From an uncultured Muribaculaceae bacterium (GTDB lineage: Bacteria > Bacteroidota > Bacteroidia > Bacteroidales > Muribaculaceae), in assembly GCA_910586475.1 (NCBI GenBank), contig CAJUHM010000003.1, positions 1 through 64,000 on the forward strand: DNA of 64,000 nucleotides. Reading direction: 5' to 3'. Every line of letters begins with the position of its first letter. Position 1 is the stretch's first letter. A program made the translations under genes and the position numbers. Shown here in pieces: positions 1 through 7,263 of this stretch. Below the pieces are notes generated by a model. It was not told where the DNA came from. It saw only the letters and a list, made by a program, of their open reading frames with translations, and searched no databases.

Positions 1-51
1 ACGACCCCCTGATTAACAGTCAGGTGCTCTAACCAACTGAGCTACTGAAGC
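1..51 (-). tRNA. tRNA-Asn (GTT), 3' part cut off by window edge
   Basis: Read on the minus strand, the sequence gives an acceptor 5' strand GCTTCAG (51-45), then TA, a GCTCAG D-arm start, and an anticodon stem CCTGA/TCAGG around the loop CTGTTAA. The anticodon is GTT (Asn). The T-arm and the 3' acceptor strand lie outside the window. A promoter-like element sits just upstream at 105-135. Confidence 0.93.
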
Positions 52-104
52 ATTTGCTTTGTCGCAGATTTCTCTGCGGAGACCCCTCTGGATCTTTAGC
101 GTTG

Positions 105-135
105 CAAAATTACGTTGTTTCTCTGATATATGCAA
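105..135 (-). promoter_or_regulatory. Bacteroidota promoter of tRNA-Asn
   Basis: On the minus strand TTG (135-133) is followed after 20 bases by TAATTTTG (112-105). This fits the TTTG-N19-21-TAnnTTTG pattern of the Bacteroidota housekeeping sigma factor. The predicted start of transcription near 99 leaves a leader of about 48 bases before the tRNA. Confidence 0.65.
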
Positions 136-210
136 GTGTTTAGGAAGTTTTTTGCGAAAAAAATTGTGAAAATTGAAATCTTTTCCTGCGGAATTGTTAT
201 AATAAATGAC

Positions 211-218
211 TAACTTTG
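211..218 (+). promoter_or_regulatory. -7 element before the S41 protease / mfd operon
   Basis: TAACTTTG matches TAnnTTTG and lies 45 bases before the ATG at 264. No clear TTTG -33 element is seen at the right distance. Confidence 0.5.
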
Positions 219-263
219 GTCGTTAAAACAGAATCATAACCGATTTCCACCCCATTTATAAGG

Positions 264-1937
264 ATGAAGAAACTTTTCTATGCGGTAGCCGCTCTGGCCG
301 CAATGGCCTTTATCGGACATGCTGAGACACGAAGCCCTAAGGCTGATATAAATTCCAATGTGACGATATTCAACTCGGTCGTAAAGGAATTGCAGAGCAA
401 TTATGTCGACACGATCGACATCGAGTCGGCCGTCAAGACTGCTATTGACGCGATGCTCAACAAACTCGATCCCTATACTGAATATATGCCCCGCAAGGAG
501 CAGGAGGAGTTCCGTTCGCTCAATTCGGGGGAATATGCCGGCATCGGGTCCTACATCATGGCGCGAAACGGAAATGTCTATATTTCCGGACCTCATCAGG
601 GATCTCCGGCCGATCGCGCCGGTCTGCGCAGCGGCGACCTGATCATGTCCATCGACACGGTCACTGTGCTCGGTATGACGACCGAACAGGTCAGTTCGCG
701 CCTTAAGGGCCAGCGCGGCACGACTGTAAGGGTGACAGTCAAGCGTCCTTATGTCGAGGATTCTATCATCACAGTCGAGATGGTCCGTGACAAGATCATG
801 ATTCCGGCAGTGCCATACTCGGGCCTTGTAGGGGATGACATCGGCTATATACAGCTCAGTCAGTTCTCAGAGAAATCAGCCGATGAGGTGCTCGACGCGC
901 TGAACAGACTCGTGGAGGAGAACCGCATCAAAGGTCTCATTCTTGACCTGCGCGAGAACGGGGGCGGATTTCTTGAAAGTGCTGTCAGGATTCTTGGCTA
1001 TTTCCTGCCGAAGGGCACCGAAGTGCTGCGCACACGCGGCAAAGGTGTGATGGAGGAGCGTGTCTATAAGACTTCCGGCAAGCCTGTGGCGCCTGATCTG
1101 CCTCTGGTGGTGCTCACCGACGGCGGGACTGCATCGGCGTCAGAAATCACGGCCGGCGCGCTTCAGGATCTCGACCGGGCTGTCATCATGGGCGACCGTT
1201 CATTTGGAAAGGGACTTGTCCAGACAACACGCGAGATCCCTTACGACGGAATGCTTAAAGTGACAGTTGCCCGCTACTATATTCCGAGCGGACGTCTGAT
1301 CCAGGCTATCGACTATTCCCATCGCAATCCCGACGGATCTGTGGCGCGCATTCCGGACAGTCTGACGACAGAGTTCCGGACTGCCGCGGGCCGAATCGTG
1401 CGCGACGGAGGTGGTATCACCCCGGATCTGAAGGTGCAGTATCCCGAAGTCAGCCGTCTGACCTATAACGTGGTCCGCGACAACTGGGCTTTCGATTTCG
1501 CCAACAGATATGCCGCTACCCATGAATCGATCCCGCCGGCCGACGAGTTTGTTGTCGACGACTCGATCTATGAAGATTTCAAGGCATTCATTGACCCCGA
1601 GAAATTCAACTACGACAAGGTCTGTGTGACAATCCTCGACAATCTCCGTGAAGCGGCCAAGATCGAAGGCTACATGTCCGACAGTATAGATGCTGAGATC
1701 TCGCGTCTGGAGGCGATGCTGAAACACCCTCTCGACAAAGATCTCGACACTAACCGCAAGTCGATCGCCCCGTATCTCGAACGTGAAATTGCCAACCGCT
1801 ACTATTATCAGCCGGGTGAGATAAGCAGCTTCCTGCGTTATGATCCGGCGGTTGACAGTGCCGTGGAGGTGCTCCATGACTCTGCCCGCTACAAAAAGAT
1901 CCTCTCACCTGCAAAAACCACTGCGGCTAAAAAATGA
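264..1937 (+). CDS. S41 family C-terminal processing peptidase (CtpA/Prc type)
   Basis: A 557-residue exported serine protease. Residues 1-20 form a signal peptide (basic start, Ala-rich core, ending near GHA). A PDZ domain spans about 85-175, with the GSPADRAGLRSGD binding-loop motif. The S41 catalytic core follows, with the TASASE serine motif at about 289-294 and the lysine of FGKGLVQ at about residue 316, the Ser/Lys pair of this family. It should act in the periplasm, trimming or degrading proteins from their C-termini. The ATG at 264 is preferred because it starts a clean signal peptide 45 bases after a -7 element. The stop overlaps the mfd start by 4 bases, so the two are probably translationally coupled. 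The C-terminal 180 residues form the helical tail common to Bacteroidota members. The family is clear; the individual substrate cannot be read from sequence. Confidence 0.93.
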   Translation: MKKLFYAVAALAAMAFIGHAETRSPKADINSNVTIFNSVVKELQSNYVDTIDIESAVKTAIDAMLNKLDPYTEYMPRKEQEEFRSLNSGEYAGIGSYIMARNGNVYISGPHQGSPADRAGLRSGDLIMSIDTVTVLGMTTEQVSSRLKGQRGTTVRVTVKRPYVEDSIITVEMVRDKIMIPAVPYSGLVGDDIGYIQLSQFSEKSADEVLDALNRLVEENRIKGLILDLRENGGGFLESAVRILGYFLPKGTEVLRTRGKGVMEERVYKTSGKPVAPDLPLVVLTDGGTASASEITAGALQDLDRAVIMGDRSFGKGLVQTTREIPYDGMLKVTVARYYIPSGRLIQAIDYSHRNPDGSVARIPDSLTTEFRTAAGRIVRDGGGITPDLKVQYPEVSRLTYNVVRDNWAFDFANRYAATHESIPPADEFVVDDSIYEDFKAFIDPEKFNYDKVCVTILDNLREAAKIEGYMSDSIDAEISRLEAMLKHPLDKDLDTNRKSIAPYLEREIANRYYYQPGEISSFLRYDPAVDSAVEVLHDSARYKKILSPAKTTAAKK

Positions 1938-4900
1938 CGCTTCTGGAAATTGTAGAGTCCATGCGGGACGGAGCGCGCAGCCGGGCGCTCTCCTCTGCCC
2001 TTAAGGGGGGCAACGGGCTGATTTCTGTCTATAATCTTGCCGGCTCGTCTGCTGCCGTGATGCTTTCGCTGCTGCCGGAGGGGAAGGCTCCGACGGTGGT
2101 CATCGGCGATTCGCTTGATGATGCAGGCTATCTCTATCACGATCTCTGCCGGATTGTCGGGGAGGAATGTGTCGCTATGCTTCCGTCGGGATATAAGCGT
2201 CACATCAAATATGGCCAGGCCGATCCTCCATCACAGATTCTTCGGACCGAGGCTCTGACGCGCTGGACCTCTGACAGAGGGCTGCGTTTTGTGGTCACCT
2301 ATCCGGAGGCGCTTGCCGAAAGAGTCGCCGATCGCGATTCGATCACACGCCACACACTTCGGCTCTCGACCGACACGCAGGCCGATATGACTGAAACAGT
2401 CAGATGGTTGCGTGACAATGGGTTTTCTGAGGTCGACTATGTCTATGAGCCCGGGCAGTTTGCCGTGCGCGGCTCGATTCTCGATATCTTCGGCTATAGC
2501 CACGAGCTTCCCTACCGAATCGACTTTTTCGGTGACGATATAGACTCGATGAGGACTTTCAACATCGAGACTCAGCTTTCCGAACAGCGGATGGAGGCTG
2601 TCTCCATTACGTCGAATGTCGCCTCTCAGGGGCGAGGCAGCTCCCTGCTCGATTTTATCGCTCCCTCTACGCTTCTGGCAGTCAGGGATTCGGCCTATAC
2701 GCTTGCGCGCATCTCAGAGGTGGCCTCCGAGTCGTTTTCGGCTTCGGCGATCGAAGCTTCCGAGGGTGATGCTTCGGCCATGCGTCAGCTGATCGAAGCA
2801 GACGAATTCAAGGCAAAGTTCGATTCGTTCCGCCGGGTCGAGTTCACGACGGCCGCCATGCCGGTTTCCGAAGCAGCCGCCTCGATTGATTTCGCCTGTT
2901 CGCCGCAGGCTCTCTATCACAAGAATTTCGACCTGATAGCCGAGTCGTTCGGACGCTTTCTGGCTGATGGCTACAAGATCTATATTCTCTCCGACAGCGA
3001 AAAGCAGATCGAGCGTCTGCGGGCAATTTTCGCAGACCGCGGCGACAGTATCGGTTTCACTCCGGTCGACTCGACTCTTCATGAGGGTTTTGTCGACAAT
3101 ATTTCCCGGACGTGTTTCTTCACTGATCACCAGATTTTTGACCGTTTCCACAAGTATAATCTGAAAAGCGACCGCGCGCGGTCGGGCAAACTCGCGCTCT
3201 CGCTGAAGGAGCTGAGTGCGATCGAACCGGGTGACTTCATTGTCCATGTCGACCACGGAGTCGGTCGTTTCGCCGGTCTGATGCGCACGAATGTGTCGGG
3301 GCGTGTCCAGGAGATGATCAAACTGACATATGCCAATAACGACACGATCTTTGTTTCGATCCATTCGCTTCACAAACTGGCCAAATACCGTGGGAAGGAG
3401 GGTGTCGCTCCGAAAATCAACAAGCTTGGCAGCGGTGCATGGAATCGTCTGAAGGAACGTACGAAAACAAAACTCAAGGATATTGCCCGCGATCTCATAA
3501 AGCTTTATGCGGCCCGAAAGAATGAGAAAGGCTTTGCCTTCTCTCCCGACAGCTATCTGCAGCATGAGCTTGAGGCTTCGTTTATCTATGAGGACACCCC
3601 CGATCAGCTGACAACGACCCGGGCGGTCAAGGCCGATATGGAAAACGACCGTCCGATGGACCGCCTTGTCTGCGGCGATGTCGGTTTCGGCAAAACCGAA
3701 ATCGCTATCCGTGCGGCGTTTAAGGCTGCCGCCGACAATAAGCAGACGGCGGTTCTTGTTCCGACGACAGTGCTTGCCTATCAGCATTTCAATACGTTCT
3801 CGCGACGGCTGAAGGATTTTCCTGTCAGGGTCGACTATCTCTCCCGTGCGCGCACGGCAAAAGAGACGAAGGCTATTCTCGGAGATCTGGCTGAAGGAAA
3901 GATCGACATCCTGATAGGAACCCACAAACTGATCGGCAAAAGCGTCAAATTCAAGGATCTGGGACTGCTTGTTGTCGACGAAGAGCAGAAGTTCGGCGTC
4001 GCGGTCAAGGAGCGTCTCAAACAGATGAAGACCAATGTCGACACTCTGACAATGAGTGCAACGCCGATTCCGCGGACGCTGCAGTTCTCGCTGATGGGGG
4101 CGCGCGACCTGTCGTCGATTACCACTCCTCCCCCCAACCGCTATCCGATCATAACCTCTGTGACCTCTCTGACCGACGATATGCTGGCCGAGGCGATCAA
4201 TTTCGAGATGTCGCGCAACGGTCAGGTCTTCATGGTCAACAACCGCATCGAGGGGCTCAACGAGCTTGAGGCTATGGTAGGCCGGCTTGTGCCCGATGCA
4301 CGAATAATAGTGGCCCACGGGCAGATGGCGCCTGAGAAGCTCGAAAAGGCTATTCTCGACTTCTCGAATCACGACTATGATATTCTCCTCTCCACAACCA
4401 TCATTGAGAGCGGCATCGACATGCCTAATGTCAACACGATAATCATCAATAATGCCCAGAATTTCGGGTTGAGTGAGCTTCATCAGCTCCGCGGACGTGT
4501 AGGGCGCAGCTCGCGAAAGGCTTTCTGCTATCTGACTGTTCCGCCCCATGTGCCGCTCTCTCCGACCTCCCGCCGGAGGTTGCAGGCGATCGAGAGCTTT
4601 TCTGATCTTGGCAGTGGCATCCATATCGCCATGCAGGACCTCGATATCCGTGGCGCGGGAAATCTCCTCGGTGCCGAGCAGAGCGGTTTCATTGCCGATC
4701 TCGGCTATGAGACCTACCAGAAGATTCTGAAAGAGGCTGTCACGGAACTTCGCACTGAGGAATTCGGCGAACCTGCCGAACAGGGTCTTGCGCCGGGTGA
4801 TGACGAGGAATATGTGGCCGATTGTATCATCGAGAGTGACATGGAGCTTCTGCTTCCGGCCGATTATGTGCCTCAGGAGAGTGAACGCATCGCTCTTTAT

Positions 4901-5278
4901 CAGGAACTTGATTCGATTGAACGCGAAAGGGATCTGCTCGAGTTCCGAGAGCGGCTGGTTGACCGGTTCGGAAAAATTCCCCGTGTGACTGCCGAGCTTC
5001 TGCGCATTCCGCGTCTGCGCCGTCTTGCCCGGCGACTGGGAATCGAGAAGGTTTCGCTGAAGCAGGACAAGATGTTTGTCTATTTTGTTGATGATTCGAA
5101 TGTTGCTTACTATCAGAGCCCTATGTTCGGAAAGCTGCTTCGATTCCTGCAGGAGAATCCGCGCCGCTGTCAGATCAGAGAGCGCAACGGACGCCGTAGC
5201 TTTGCGATCAGCCATGTCTCGACGGTCGAGGAAGCTGTCGCGCTTCTCGACGGTGTGCTGTCGCTTGATTCGCTCTGA
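1934..5278 (+). CDS. mfd: transcription-repair coupling factor Mfd
   Basis: A 1114-residue DNA translocase that displaces RNA polymerase stalled at lesions and recruits UvrA. The UvrB-like N-terminal region (about 1-400) contains the YEPGQFAVRGSILDIF signature. A CarD-like RNA-polymerase interaction domain starts near residue 430 (FIVHVDHGVGRF). The helicase has Walker A DVGFGKTE near 582-589, the DEEQ box near 682, and the LHQLRGRVGRS motif VI near 850. The C-terminal TRCF domain (about 960-1114) is present. Length matches the usual 1100-1150. It overlaps the protease gene upstream by ATGA. No frameshift or missing motif was seen. Confidence 0.97.
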   Translation: MTLLEIVESMRDGARSRALSSALKGGNGLISVYNLAGSSAAVMLSLLPEGKAPTVVIGDSLDDAGYLYHDLCRIVGEECVAMLPSGYKRHIKYGQADPPSQILRTEALTRWTSDRGLRFVVTYPEALAERVADRDSITRHTLRLSTDTQADMTETVRWLRDNGFSEVDYVYEPGQFAVRGSILDIFGYSHELPYRIDFFGDDIDSMRTFNIETQLSEQRMEAVSITSNVASQGRGSSLLDFIAPSTLLAVRDSAYTLARISEVASESFSASAIEASEGDASAMRQLIEADEFKAKFDSFRRVEFTTAAMPVSEAAASIDFACSPQALYHKNFDLIAESFGRFLADGYKIYILSDSEKQIERLRAIFADRGDSIGFTPVDSTLHEGFVDNISRTCFFTDHQIFDRFHKYNLKSDRARSGKLALSLKELSAIEPGDFIVHVDHGVGRFAGLMRTNVSGRVQEMIKLTYANNDTIFVSIHSLHKLAKYRGKEGVAPKINKLGSGAWNRLKERTKTKLKDIARDLIKLYAARKNEKGFAFSPDSYLQHELEASFIYEDTPDQLTTTRAVKADMENDRPMDRLVCGDVGFGKTEIAIRAAFKAAADNKQTAVLVPTTVLAYQHFNTFSRRLKDFPVRVDYLSRARTAKETKAILGDLAEGKIDILIGTHKLIGKSVKFKDLGLLVVDEEQKFGVAVKERLKQMKTNVDTLTMSATPIPRTLQFSLMGARDLSSITTPPPNRYPIITSVTSLTDDMLAEAINFEMSRNGQVFMVNNRIEGLNELEAMVGRLVPDARIIVAHGQMAPEKLEKAILDFSNHDYDILLSTTIIESGIDMPNVNTIIINNAQNFGLSELHQLRGRVGRSSRKAFCYLTVPPHVPLSPTSRRRLQAIESFSDLGSGIHIAMQDLDIRGAGNLLGAEQSGFIADLGYETYQKILKEAVTELRTEEFGEPAEQGLAPGDDEEYVADCIIESDMELLLPADYVPQESERIALYQELDSIERERDLLEFRERLVDRFGKIPRVTAELLRIPRLRRLARRLGIEKVSLKQDKMFVYFVDDSNVAYYQSPMFGKLLRFLQENPRRCQIRERNGRRSFAISHVSTVEEAVALLDGVLSLDSL

Positions 5279-5307
5279 TTGCTGACGACAAATGTTGAAA
5301 CCGGTCC

Positions 5308-5337
5308 TTTGACGGCCTGTCGGCTGATGTAATTTTG
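5308..5337 (+). promoter_or_regulatory. promoter that sets the start of the next gene
   Basis: TTTG at 5308-5311 is followed after 18 bases by TAATTTTG at 5330-5337. Transcription would begin near 5342, so the upstream TTG at 5335 cannot be the start codon. The ATG at 5359 is favoured. Confidence 0.6.
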
Positions 5338-5358
5338 TCGAAAAAACAGAATTACGTC

Positions 5359-5841
5359 ATGAATCATCATCATTATTATCTTTTTCCAGTTCTTCTTACG
5401 GGTGTTTTGCTTTCCGCCGGCGCATGCCGGTCGGATAAGCAGATGGTCCGGAGCAGTGCCGCGACGGATTCATCCTTCACGGCATCACAGAGTCTGAGAT
5501 TCGGCAGGGTCGAGGCCGACAGTCTTGACTGGCATGGCTCGCTTAGGATCGACAGTGTGAGAATCCTTGTGGGGCAGGATACGGGGAATCTCCGGCGAAC
5601 ATCTCGTGTGGAGCTGTTCGGTCTGGAGCGGCGTGAGAAGTCGACCGGAGTTTCGCGTGCGGATGAGGTGTGGACCGACTCGACATCCGTCAGTGTTGCC
5701 GGCCGCAGTGCCGAGAGCAGTGAATCGGTCACGTCTCAGACCGCAGGCAGAGGGTGTTTTTTATGGATTCTGCTGGCTGTCGCGGCTGTCTGTGGCATCG
5801 TCGCCGGCTGGCGTCTCGGTCGCTTCTTCAGCCGGAAATGA
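5359..5841 (+). CDS. hypothetical small lipoprotein-like membrane protein
   Basis: A protein of about 160 residues that I do not recognise. It begins with a His/Tyr-rich start (MNHHHYYLF), a hydrophobic stretch and a lipobox-like LLSAGAC, suggesting an acylated N-terminus. The middle is polar and Ser/Arg-rich. The C-terminus has a clear transmembrane helix (about 132-152, ILLAVAAVCGIVAGW) followed by the basic GRFFSRK. That makes a bitopic envelope protein or a lipoprotein with a second anchor. The start at 5359 is chosen from the promoter at 5308-5337. Its last 81 bases overlap the convergent xerD gene, so one of the two 3' ends may be less constrained. Function unknown. Confidence 0.6.
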   Translation: MNHHHYYLFPVLLTGVLLSAGACRSDKQMVRSSAATDSSFTASQSLRFGRVEADSLDWHGSLRIDSVRILVGQDTGNLRRTSRVELFGLERREKSTGVSRADEVWTDSTSVSVAGRSAESSESVTSQTAGRGCFLWILLAVAAVCGIVAGWRLGRFFSRK

Positions 5842-6762
5842 TCTGTAGCGCCGGTTTCTGGGATGATGGGCCATTATCTCCTCTCTGAGCCGTGAGCGAT
5901 CGATGTGGATGTAGATCTCAGTTGTCGAAATGTCTTCGTGGCCAAGCATCTGCTGGATTGCACGCAGGTTGGCACCCCCCTCGAGAAGGTGGGTGGCGAA
6001 AGAGTGGCGCAGAGTGTGGGGCGAGATCTCTTTTCTGATTCCGGCGAGTTCGGCGAGCTGGCGGACGATGTAGAAAATCATCACGCGTGTCAGACGATGT
6101 CCGCGCCGGTTGAGAAAAAGGATGTTTTCTTCCCCCGACCTGACGTCGATTTTCTGACGGTCAGCCATGTATGCCTCTATTTCGCTGAGGGCGTTGGGCG
6201 AGATCGGAATGATTCGTTCCTTGTTGCCTTTGCCGTTGACGATTACAAACTGCTCGGCGGCATAGATTCTGGAGATTTCAAGGTTGGTCAGTTCGGAGAC
6301 GCGCAGTCCGCAGCTGTAGAGGGTTTCGATTATGGCGCGGTTGCGCTGGCCTTCCGGTTTTTCCATGTCGACAGCGCTGATCATTGCGTCGATCTCGTCA
6401 ATTCGCAGCACTTCGGGAAGCCGCTTGCCGCATCTCGGAGTTTCGAGGAGAAGAGCCGGATTCGAATCGAGATAATTCTCAAGTTTCAGGAAGCGAAAAA
6501 AAGCTTTTATTCCGGAGATTATGCGTGCCTGCGACCGGGTCGAGATGCCGATTTCATAGAGGGCGCCGACAAATTCGCGCAGGGTGTCGGTCGTGACATC
6601 ACGCAGCGATGTTGACGATCCTGTCAGATAACTCAGGAGTTTGTCGAGATCGGTCATGTAGGCGCAGCGGGTGTTGTCGCTGAGTCCGCGTTCAAGGAGA
6701 AGGTAGGCCTCGTAGCTTCGGATGATATCGGGAATTGAGTCGATCGAGCGTGTCCGGGACAT
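5761..6762 (-). CDS. xerD: site-specific tyrosine recombinase XerD-like
   Basis: A 333-residue recombinase of the XerC/XerD family, which resolves chromosome dimers at dif. The SAM-like N-terminal DNA-binding domain covers about 10-105. The catalytic domain has the full set: Arg154 (CGLRVSEL), Lys178 region (NGKGNKE), His249 and Arg252 (HTLRHSF), His275 (LGHEDIST) and Tyr284 (TEIYIH). That is the intact chromosomal enzyme, unlike the element integrase at 35838. After the normal end near residue 300 there is an acidic tail of about 30 residues, and this tail is what overlaps the convergent gene 5359-5841. XerC and XerD are hard to separate from sequence alone; XerD is favoured by overall resemblance. 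Confidence 0.88.
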   Translation of the reverse strand: MSRTRSIDSIPDIIRSYEAYLLLERGLSDNTRCAYMTDLDKLLSYLTGSSTSLRDVTTDTLREFVGALYEIGISTRSQARIISGIKAFFRFLKLENYLDSNPALLLETPRCGKRLPEVLRIDEIDAMISAVDMEKPEGQRNRAIIETLYSCGLRVSELTNLEISRIYAAEQFVIVNGKGNKERIIPISPNALSEIEAYMADRQKIDVRSGEENILFLNRRGHRLTRVMIFYIVRQLAELAGIRKEISPHTLRHSFATHLLEGGANLRAIQQMLGHEDISTTEIYIHIDRSRLREEIMAHHPRNRRYRSFPAEEATETPAGDDATDSRDSQQNP

Positions 6763-6774
6763 GAAGAAGAGGAA

Positions 6775-7263
6775 TCAGGAGAGCAGAATGTCGAACATTT
6801 GATGGGGGAGATGGTCGGAGGTGACGAATATGGCCATTTCTTTCGCTCTGAACAGCATTCCGTGGTCTGACTGTCGCCACATTCCGCTGACCTTTTCGCG
6901 TCCGTCTCCGAGCCCCACAATGCATTTTTGCGTCATGCCGGCGGTCTGTGTCTGCGGATTGCCGAGTCTTATGGCAAGTCTGACGGCTTCCGGGGCAGAT
7001 CCGACGACTCCGACTGTTCCGGGGCGGAACCAGAGCGACAGCCGGAAGAGGGTGCGCACAACGGCGGGCTGACATCCTTCGGCTTTCGCGGCTCTGTCGA
7101 GTTGCGGATAGCTATAGTAGGCGTAAGGCTGCGAAAGCACTTCTCTGACAAAGCGGAATGCAAACGGCGAGTGGATGCCGAAGCCCCGGCTCCGGGCCGC
7201 ACGTTTCGGAGCGCGCACACCCCGGATCAGAGCGGGTATCAATCGGGGCAGACGCATTCTCAT
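6775..7263 (-). CDS. short SAM-methyltransferase-like protein, probably degenerate
   Basis: A 162-residue protein. Its N-terminus carries the GFGIHSPFAFRFV and YYSYPQLD signatures that I associate with Bacteroidota class I SAM-dependent methyltransferases, followed by FRLSLWFRPGTVGVVGSAPE where the glycine-rich SAM-binding motif I would be. The motif reads VVGSAPE rather than E-x-G-x-G, and the protein stops at 162 residues where relatives run to about 240-260. SAM binding is therefore doubtful. It starts inside the last codons of the yfhO-like gene (4-base overlap) and ends 12 bases before xerD on the same strand, so it is the middle gene of a three-gene run. Either a shortened family member or a decaying gene. 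Confidence 0.5.
   Translation of the reverse strand: MRMRLPRLIPALIRGVRAPKRAARSRGFGIHSPFAFRFVREVLSQPYAYYSYPQLDRAAKAEGCQPAVVRTLFRLSLWFRPGTVGVVGSAPEAVRLAIRLGNPQTQTAGMTQKCIVGLGDGREKVSGMWRQSDHGMLFRAKEMAIFVTSDHLPHQMFDILLS

Noticed and set aside
2714..5215. Long minus-strand open frame opposite mfd
   Set aside because: An antisense shadow of a GC-rich gene. The protein reads as low-complexity Arg/Asp/Ile-rich with no family, while mfd on the plus strand has all its motifs.
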